DNA from: Brevibacillus gelatini
GTDB lineage: Bacteria; Bacillota; Bacilli; Brevibacillales; Brevibacillaceae
Direction: 5' to 3'
NCBI RefSeq assembly: GCF_003710935.1
Contig: NZ_RHHS01000049.1
Location: 1-64,000 of the forward strand
DNA: 64,000 bases
This document shows positions 58,750 to 64,000 of this stretch, piece by piece. The stretch's first letter is position 1. The number at the start of each line of letters is the position of its first letter. The translations under genes and the position numbers were made by a program. The notes below the pieces were generated by a model. The model was not told where the DNA came from. It saw only the letters and a list, made by a program, of their open reading frames with translations, and made no database searches.

Positions 58750-60180
58750 ATGGTCAGAAAAATCAGCGTTTTGCTCCTTTTGATGACGGCCATCGCCGTA
58801 AGCACCTTTTTACCCGGCCCGGCTTTTGCTTCCGATGCTGTGCCCCTTTGGCAAAAGCCCGTTGAAAAAGAAACTACCAGCAAGCCAAACGGCGCGATAC
58901 ACAAAAAACGAGAGTTTGTGTTTGGCGACGGAGATGTGTATTGGAGCCAGCAAATCAGCGGCAAGAAAAATGCAAAGCCATACGTGATTACGATACCGAT
59001 TCAGGGCAAAAGCCAGAACATGATGTTTCGCTACCGGGCGTACAACGACGCGAAGCAGGCCTATTGGAAATCTGTGACGCTGGATCAGGTCAAGGAGCTG
59101 CCGCTTGCTTCCGGGTTCGTTGAAACAGAGGGACGATACATTTGGCTCGGGGAGCCCATCGTCTATGTCCATAAAGGGAGAGGCACCATTGAAGAACAGA
59201 AAGAGCTGGCGCTGCCGATCCAGGTCAAGAAAAACGCGAGCGGCGTCGTTCTGGAAATCAGGCTGCCGATCAAGGCGGGCTATGTAAGCGAGATGTGGGC
59301 GCTGGAATCGAGGGAACCACTCGTGCCGTGGGGCGAGCAGTCGATTGACCAAATCTGGCTTGCGCTCGATGTCACGCAAAACGCAAAGTGGCTGTATGAC
59401 GGCTACTACTACAAAAGCCCCTCGACCTACGAGCCTACTTCCGCAAACGCCTATTGGCGAATTCCCGAAAATTACGTCTTGCGCTCCTTTTTGTACACGG
59501 GAGGCAGCAGGGCCGCACGCAACATGGGCTATGTGATGTTGAAAACAAGCCTGCTCCAGCAAGAGCCGGAGGGGTACTGGAAGTCGCTGCCCCGCTCGCT
59601 GTGGCTGAGCGAGGACTACGGCATTCCCGATGGCTTTTACGATACGCGCTTTAACACGGGAGCAGCAGACTTGATGCTGCGCGGATGCGCCCAGTACACG
59701 GAAGAGTTGTTCTGCCAGTCGGCGCAAAAATACCGGACGTATTTTCACAAGCATGCAGCGAGCAACCATTACGTCGTGAACGGGATACAGACGGGCTGGC
59801 TCGTGGCTGATTACGCTTCAGCGAAAAATCCCGCCGCCCGGACACACGTTTCGCTCAACCACCAGTTGGCCGAAATCAATTTCTTGTACAGCAGCTACCT
59901 GCAATTTGGCAATCAGGAAGACAAAGACCTGGCAGACGTGATGCTTGCGGGAGTTGTCAATCTGGGCACCCGCTGGCTGTTGGCAAACGGCGATTTACAC
60001 TACGCTTATTTTCCCGACGGCACATTCGGGAGAGCGGACTACCCGTACCTGACCTACAACGATCTGGTCGAAACCCAGCGTCTGTACCGCCTGCTTTACG
60101 GAACAGAGGAGCCGACGATTGCCCAGCTTGCAGCGAGCAAGCTCGCCTGGATGCAAAAAAACAACGTCGCCTACAAATAA
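58750..60180 (+). CDS. Secreted protein of unknown function (alpha-helical toroid-like)
   Basis: A 476-residue protein with a signal peptide (MVRKISVLLLLMTAIAVST followed by FLPGPAFA and S/D, cleavage near residue 28). The first third looks beta-rich with 'GKSQNMMFRYRAYNDAKQAY'. The later part has repeated helical segments with Trp and Tyr, such as 'TRFNTGAADLMLRGCAQYTE' and 'NHQLAEINFLYSSYLQFGNQ', and finally 'DYPYLTYNDLVETQRLYRLL'. These look like an (alpha/alpha) toroid as in some sugar-processing enzymes, but the family is not recognised. GGGGG before the ATG is the ribosome binding site. A terminator at 60186 separates it from the converging methyltransferase gene. Confidence 0.65.
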   Translation: MVRKISVLLLLMTAIAVSTFLPGPAFASDAVPLWQKPVEKETTSKPNGAIHKKREFVFGDGDVYWSQQISGKKNAKPYVITIPIQGKSQNMMFRYRAYNDAKQAYWKSVTLDQVKELPLASGFVETEGRYIWLGEPIVYVHKGRGTIEEQKELALPIQVKKNASGVVLEIRLPIKAGYVSEMWALESREPLVPWGEQSIDQIWLALDVTQNAKWLYDGYYYKSPSTYEPTSANAYWRIPENYVLRSFLYTGGSRAARNMGYVMLKTSLLQQEPEGYWKSLPRSLWLSEDYGIPDGFYDTRFNTGAADLMLRGCAQYTEELFCQSAQKYRTYFHKHAASNHYVVNGIQTGWLVADYASAKNPAARTHVSLNHQLAEINFLYSSYLQFGNQEDKDLADVMLAGVVNLGTRWLLANGDLHYAYFPDGTFGRADYPYLTYNDLVETQRLYRLLYGTEEPTIAQLAASKLAWMQKNNVAYK

Positions 60181-60185
60181 AAAGA

Positions 60186-60220
60186 AAAGGCTGCCGGATC
60201 GCTCGGTCCAGCAGCCTTTT
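60186..60220. terminator. Bidirectional terminator after the secreted protein gene
   Basis: AAAAGGCTGC / GCAGCCTTTT stem with a 15-base loop, A/T runs on both sides. Confidence 0.75.
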
Positions 60221-60233
60221 GACGTAGAAAAGA

Positions 60234-60932
60234 TCAGTTGCTTTGCTGTTGCTTCCGCAGGGCAAACAACGTCAAAAAGCTGACCGCCTCCTGCAGCTCC
60301 ACGCTCAAGCGTCCCGCAATATCCGGGGTAATCCCTTCCTTGTACACCGGCTCCTCCGCGAGCAGCGCGAAGCCGTTTTCTGTGGCCAGCTGCTTCGCTT
60401 CCCATGGCATCATCGTGTTTTGAATCGTGTTTTCCTCGTACAGCCGCCGATAGCTGTGGGCGCGCGGTCCTGCTGTCGGACCCAGAATGCCAAGGACGAG
60501 AATGCCTCCCGGCGCGAGTACGCGGCGCAGCTCCAGCAACGCTTTCAAGGGAGCGGGCGTAAATTCCACTACGTTAATGGACATCACGCCTGCAAACGTA
60601 CCATCTGCGAACGGCAGCCTGCCAATATCTGCTGTCTGGAAATGAACATTTTCCGGGAAATGCTGTTTCCGCTCCTGGGCAAGACGAATCATTTCCCCGG
60701 CAATGTCAACCCCTTCTACCGTATAGCCATGCCTGGCCAGCTTGCAGCTTGCATAGCCGTCCCCACACCCCGCATCCAGAATCGGTCCCTGTTCAGGGGA
60801 GACGTGCCGCATGAAAAAGGGGAGAATCGTGCTGCGGCTGCCTTTTTCCCACATCTGCTCACTTCGCTTGTGCCAGTCGGCGGCAAAAGAATCCCACTGC
60901 CTGGCTGCCTCTTGACTCCATTGACCTGACAA
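60234..60932 (-). CDS. Class I SAM-dependent methyltransferase
   Basis: A 232-residue methyltransferase. The SAM motif I is GPILDAGCGDGYASCKLARH near residue 55, motif II 'TVEGVDIAGEMIRLAQER' and motif III-like 'NVHFQTADIGRLPFADGTFA' near 110, followed by 'LKALLELRRVLAPGGILVLG', all standard for this fold (YcgJ/UbiE-like). Acceptor unknown. The likely start is TTG 60932 with GGAGGTGG 6 bases upstream; the frame is open far upstream, but that part overlaps the promoter and coding region of hppD on the other strand. No partner gene is nearby. Confidence 0.8.
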   Translation of the reverse strand: MSGQWSQEAARQWDSFAADWHKRSEQMWEKGSRSTILPFFMRHVSPEQGPILDAGCGDGYASCKLARHGYTVEGVDIAGEMIRLAQERKQHFPENVHFQTADIGRLPFADGTFAGVMSINVVEFTPAPLKALLELRRVLAPGGILVLGILGPTAGPRAHSYRRLYEENTIQNTMMPWEAKQLATENGFALLAEEPVYKEGITPDIAGRLSVELQEAVSFLTLFALRKQQQSN

Positions 60933-61052
60933 CTGCCCCACCTCCTGCTCGGATTTGCTCTGCCTATATTCTACCAAGCGGGCGCTCAGTTGCGCACTTT
61001 TATCAGTGAAAGCGTTTGAGCGTTTTCGCGTTATTCCGTGTTCTTGCACGAG

Positions 61053-61064
61053 GAAGCGCTTCCA
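61053..61064. promoter_or_regulatory. Perfect 12-bp palindrome upstream of hppD
   Basis: GGAAGCGCTTCC lies about 88 bases before the hppD start. A cre-like TGAAAGCGTTTGAG is 47 bases further upstream. Either could be an operator, for example for CcpA-type control, but no direct evidence exists. Confidence 0.4.
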
Positions 61065-61151
61065 ATGTAATCTCAAGGTAACGACAAAATAATCCCAATT
61101 CATAAAAGAGTAACAATAATGAAAAAATGATGAAAGCGGAGGGGTAAACAA

Positions 61152-62243
61152 ATGAGCAACACCGATTTTTTCCCGATTCAGGACTGGGACTATGTGGAAT
61201 TTTATGTAGGAAACGCCAAGCAGGCGATGCATTACTTCACAAAAGCGTTCGGCTTTGAGCCAGTCGCGTATGCCGGGCTGGAAACAGGCTCGCGCGAAAA
61301 GGTTTCCTACGTGTTGAAGCAAAAGCACATGACTTTTGTCGTCAGCGGCGCTCTGACGCCTGAACACCCAATCGCCGAATTTGTGAAAAAGCACGGCGAT
61401 GGAGTGAAAGACGTTGCCCTGCGCGTGGACGACTGTGAGCAAGCGTACCGCGAAGCGGTTTCCCGCGGTGCGATCCCGATCATGGAGCCGACTGAGTACA
61501 CAGATGAATTTGGCACCGTGAAAAAAGCGGTGATCGGCACATACGGCGATAACATTCACTCTTTCATCGAGCGGAAAAACTACAACGGTCCGTTTTTGCC
61601 CGGCTATACCGCCTACGAATCTCAGGTAAAAGGCGAGAGCACCGGACTGATCGGTATCGACCACATCGTGGGCAACGTGGAAGTCATGGACGAATGGGTG
61701 GGCTACTACCAGCGGGTCATGGGCTTCACGGCTGTGCAAAACTTCAGCGAGGACGACATTTCCACCGAGTATTCCGCGCTCATGTCCAAAGTGATGCAAA
61801 ACGGCACAGGCCGCATCAAGTTCCCGATCAACGAACCGGCGGAAGGCCGCCGCAAATCGCAAATTCAGGAGTTCCTCGATTTTTACAAAGGACCAGGCGT
61901 GCAGCACATCGCGATTTTGACGAACGATATTATCGAAACCGTCTCGAAACTGCGTGATAACGGCGTAGACTTCCTCTCCGTACCGGACACCTACTACGAA
62001 GACTTGAAGGAGCGCGTGGGCGAAATCGACGAGGACATCGAAGCGTTGAAAAAGCTCGGCGTCCTGGTCGACAGAGACGATGAAGGCTACCTGCTGCAAC
62101 TGTTCAGCAAGCCTATCGTAGACCGTCCGACGCTGTTCATCGAAATCATCCAGCGCAAAGGGGCACGCGGCTTTGGCAACGGCAACTTCAAGGCGCTGTT
62201 CGAAGCGCTGGAGCGCGAGCAGGCGCGCCGCGGCAACCTGTAA
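61152..62243 (+). CDS. hppD: 4-hydroxyphenylpyruvate dioxygenase
   Basis: Converts 4-hydroxyphenylpyruvate to homogentisate in tyrosine breakdown, using a non-haem iron. The 363-residue protein has the two vicinal-oxygen-chelate halves, with the iron ligands His171 in GIDHIVGNV, His252 in GVQHIAIL and Glu331 in LFIEIIQRKG. The C-terminal 'GARGFGNGNFKALFEALERE' closes the active site in this family. GAGGGG precedes the ATG. No homogentisate dioxygenase gene is next to it in this window. Terminator at 62271. Confidence 0.95.
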   Translation: MSNTDFFPIQDWDYVEFYVGNAKQAMHYFTKAFGFEPVAYAGLETGSREKVSYVLKQKHMTFVVSGALTPEHPIAEFVKKHGDGVKDVALRVDDCEQAYREAVSRGAIPIMEPTEYTDEFGTVKKAVIGTYGDNIHSFIERKNYNGPFLPGYTAYESQVKGESTGLIGIDHIVGNVEVMDEWVGYYQRVMGFTAVQNFSEDDISTEYSALMSKVMQNGTGRIKFPINEPAEGRRKSQIQEFLDFYKGPGVQHIAILTNDIIETVSKLRDNGVDFLSVPDTYYEDLKERVGEIDEDIEALKKLGVLVDRDDEGYLLQLFSKPIVDRPTLFIEIIQRKGARGFGNGNFKALFEALEREQARRGNL

Positions 62244-62270
62244 CGAAGGGATTCATACACTCAACATCTG

Positions 62271-62316
62271 AAAAGCCGTCTGTTGTGCGTCTTGGGTACA
62301 ACAGACGGCTTTTTCA
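62271..62316 (+). terminator. Terminator after hppD
   Basis: AAAAGCCGTCTGTTGT / ACAACAGACGGCTTTT perfect stem with a 12-base loop and T run. Confidence 0.9.
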
Positions 62317-62409
62317 CGTGCAGCGGGACGAAAGCCAAAAGGCTGCCAGCTTGAGCGTTCATGCTTCCGGCAGCCACTGAGACATATTCTGCCTACTCTG
62401 ACAATTTGC

Positions 62410-62439
62410 TTGACCACTTCTTTGCCTGCTATAGATAAT
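62410..62439 (+). promoter_or_regulatory. Promoter of the LytS-type kinase gene
   Basis: TTGACC and GATAAT at 18 bases, about 60 bases before the start. Confidence 0.5.
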
Positions 62440-62499
62440 GAAGCAAAGGGCCGCCGATTTTCAAGCTGGCCAAAAAACGTGTGCGAAGAAGGTGAGCCG

Positions 62500-64000
62500 A
62501 TGAATATGTCCTTGATGATCCCGCTCGCGGAGCGGACGGCTGTTTTGATCGTAGCCGCCTTGCTGTTTACGCGGGTGCGGGCTTTCCGCAGCATCTTGAA
62601 CCAGCGGGCGACCTGGCGGGAAAAGGCCGTCATGGTGCTTATTTTTTCTGCGATCTCGATTCTCGGGACGTACAACGGCATCTGGTACCAGGACGCAATC
62701 GCCAATTCCCGCGTCATCGGCACGGTAGTAGCCGGACTGCTCGCAGGCCCCTGGGTCGGGCTGATGACGGGCCTTGTCGCAGGGATTCACCGCTATTCGC
62801 TGGGCGGCTTTACCGATCTGGCCTGCACGATCTCCACGATCAGCGAAGGGGTCATGGCCGGGCTGATTTACCAGTTTCGCCGCAACCGCAATCAGGAGAT
62901 CGGCTGGACGACCGCGCTGGTCGTAGGCTTTTTGGCGGAATGGATGCAGATGGGCATTATTTTGCTCGTAGCCCGGCCTTACGAGGAGGCGCTGGCACTC
63001 GTGCAATCGATCAGCTTCCCGATGTCTGTCGTCAACTCGCTTGGCATCGCCATCCTGATTATCATTATTGATCTGGTGAAAAAAGAAGAGGACCGGATCG
63101 GCGCGCTCCAGGCGCAGCGGACCATGCAGGTCGCAGACAAGACACTGTCCTATTTGCGCGAAGGCTTGAACTATGAATCGGCGAAAAAGGTAGCGGAGGA
63201 AATTTTGCGCACGACACGGGTCGCTGCTGTCGCGATTACCGATACGCGCTGCGTGCTTGCCCACGTCGGCGCGGGCTCGTCGCATCACGTGGTAGGAGAA
63301 GGCATTTCCACGAAGGCGACCAGGGAAGTGCTGGAGAGCAAAAAGCTGATGATCGCCCGGACAAAAGAGGAGATCGGCTGCATGGAGGCAAACTGCCCCT
63401 TGCGCTATGCGATTATCGTGCCGCTGATGCGCAGGCGGGAGGTCGCAGGCGTGCTCAAGCTGTATCAGGATCGGTCGCGCATGCTCTCGGCAGTCGATCT
63501 GGAGCTGGTGCGCGGCTTGGGCAATCTGATTTCTACCCAACTGGAGCTGGCCGAGCTGGAAAAGCAGTCACGGCTGCTTGCCGACGCGGAAATCAAAGCG
63601 CTGCACGCGCAGATCAACCCGCATTTTTTGTTCAATGCGCTCAATACGATTGTGTCCTTCATCCGCTTTCGGCCAGAGCAGGCGCGTGAACTTTTGATCC
63701 ACCTTGGCGAGTATTTTCGCCGCAACCTGCACGATTCCGGCGGCTATGTCAGCCTGGCTGGCGAGCTGGAGCACATCGAGGCGTATTTGGCGATTGAACG
63801 GGCCCGCTTTGGCGAAAAGCTGCGTGTGGAATACGACATTGAGCCTGGCGTGGAGCGGTACACCGTGCCCGGCCTGATTCTTCAGCCGCTCGTGGAAAAT
63901 GCGGTCAAGCACGGACTGCTCCCCAAGCGCGAAGGGGGCACGGTCAAGATTCGCGCGAGAAAAGTCCAGCACGATACGCTTGAGCTGACAGTGGCAGACG
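62500..64000 (+). CDS. lytS: LytS/YehU-type sensor histidine kinase (cut by window end)
   Basis: A sensor kinase that phosphorylates a LytT/LytR-type response regulator. Five or six N-terminal membrane helices with 'GTYNGIWYQDAIANSRVIGT' near residue 55 and 'VAGIHRYSLGG' form the LytS 5TM domain, followed by a GAF domain (roughly residues 205-350 with 'IRTTRVAAVAITDTRC'-like strands). The kinase core has the phospho-acceptor His375 in QINPHFLFNALNT and the N-box LVENAVKHGL around residue 467. It is open to the last base, so the end is missing. GAAGGTGAG is 5-6 bases before the ATG. It may sense pyruvate or cell envelope stress, as in LytST systems; the regulator gene would lie beyond the window. 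Confidence 0.93.
   Translation, partial: MNMSLMIPLAERTAVLIVAALLFTRVRAFRSILNQRATWREKAVMVLIFSAISILGTYNGIWYQDAIANSRVIGTVVAGLLAGPWVGLMTGLVAGIHRYSLGGFTDLACTISTISEGVMAGLIYQFRRNRNQEIGWTTALVVGFLAEWMQMGIILLVARPYEEALALVQSISFPMSVVNSLGIAILIIIIDLVKKEEDRIGALQAQRTMQVADKTLSYLREGLNYESAKKVAEEILRTTRVAAVAITDTRCVLAHVGAGSSHHVVGEGISTKATREVLESKKLMIARTKEEIGCMEANCPLRYAIIVPLMRRREVAGVLKLYQDRSRMLSAVDLELVRGLGNLISTQLELAELEKQSRLLADAEIKALHAQINPHFLFNALNTIVSFIRFRPEQARELLIHLGEYFRRNLHDSGGYVSLAGELEHIEAYLAIERARFGEKLRVEYDIEPGVERYTVPGLILQPLVENAVKHGLLPKREGGTVKIRARKVQHDTLELTVAD

Noticed and set aside
60933-62099. Upstream extension of the methyltransferase frame across hppD
   Set aside because: The frame is open by chance opposite hppD. 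The TTG at 60932 with GGAGGTGG gives a normal-length methyltransferase.
1-64000. CRISPR arrays, rRNA genes, intact insertion sequences or prophage
   Set aside because: No regularly spaced repeats, no rRNA sequence, and no transposase, integrase or phage structural gene were seen on either strand.

Overview
The window looks like a chromosomal segment of a spore-forming, moderately GC-rich member of the Bacillales, most likely Brevibacillus or a close Paenibacillaceae relative. This rests on a complete GerA-type germinant receptor operon, a Spo0E-type phosphatase, a YheC/D coat-associated ATP-grasp protein, FosB (a bacillithiol-dependent enzyme), a bacillithiol-era Bacillales gene set and Bacillus-type purine riboswitch control. 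No rRNA, CRISPR array, intact insertion sequence or prophage was seen. Most genes are chromosomal housekeeping or stress genes with strong AGGAGG-like ribosome binding sites and frequent TTG or GTG starts.

Layout. 0-6 kb: a DMT transporter, the polyamine ABC operon potABCD, and an alpha/beta hydrolase. 6-10 kb: copper genes ycnJ-ycnI, a His/Asp-rich small membrane protein, a possible broken small ORF, and rsgA. 10-12.4 kb: purine riboswitch with xpt-pbuX. 12.5-17 kb: an unusual unsecreted trypsin-like protease, fosB, two unknown proteins, an ECF sigma/anti-sigma pair with a candidate autoregulated promoter, and tRNA-Pro and tRNA-Leu. 17.4-21.5 kb (minus strand): a gerABC germinant receptor operon followed by a 49-residue membrane protein that may be its fourth subunit. 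21.7-25.3 kb: two adjacent dynamin-like GTPase genes that together match the fused DynA layout. 25.3-34.4 kb: putP, a lipoprotein, a cold shock protein, a MocR-type regulator, thyA-folA, an M20 hydrolase, a YheC/D protein and a Spo0E-type protein. 34.6-36.2 kb (minus strand): an HTH-TPR regulator overlapping a short exported peptide precursor, i.e. an RRNPP-type quorum-sensing pair. 36.4-45.5 kb: hydrolase, cimA, an XRE regulator divergent from a fabF paralogue, a DUF1128 protein, an RlhA-like U32 protein and a TetR regulator. 45.5-52.7 kb: a GNAT acetyltransferase, a membrane chemoreceptor, a small alarmone synthetase overlapping pepV, a DEAD-box helicase and a zinc-ribbon HTH protein. 52.9-55.0 kb: an AT-rich two-gene insertion encoding a STAND-like ATPase and a PD-(D/E)XK nuclease, ending in a long IS-like hairpin. 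55.2-64 kb: an rRNA m5C methyltransferase, a membrane coiled-coil protein next to a cytosolic chemoreceptor, a secreted protein of unknown function, a methyltransferase, hppD and the start of a LytS-type histidine kinase cut by the window edge.

The two most interesting loci are the ATPase-nuclease cassette (probable anti-phage or anti-plasmid module) and the HTH-TPR/peptide pair. Both are more AT-rich than their surroundings and sit in clear breaks between housekeeping operons. All function calls are from reading sequence motifs; no database search was run.
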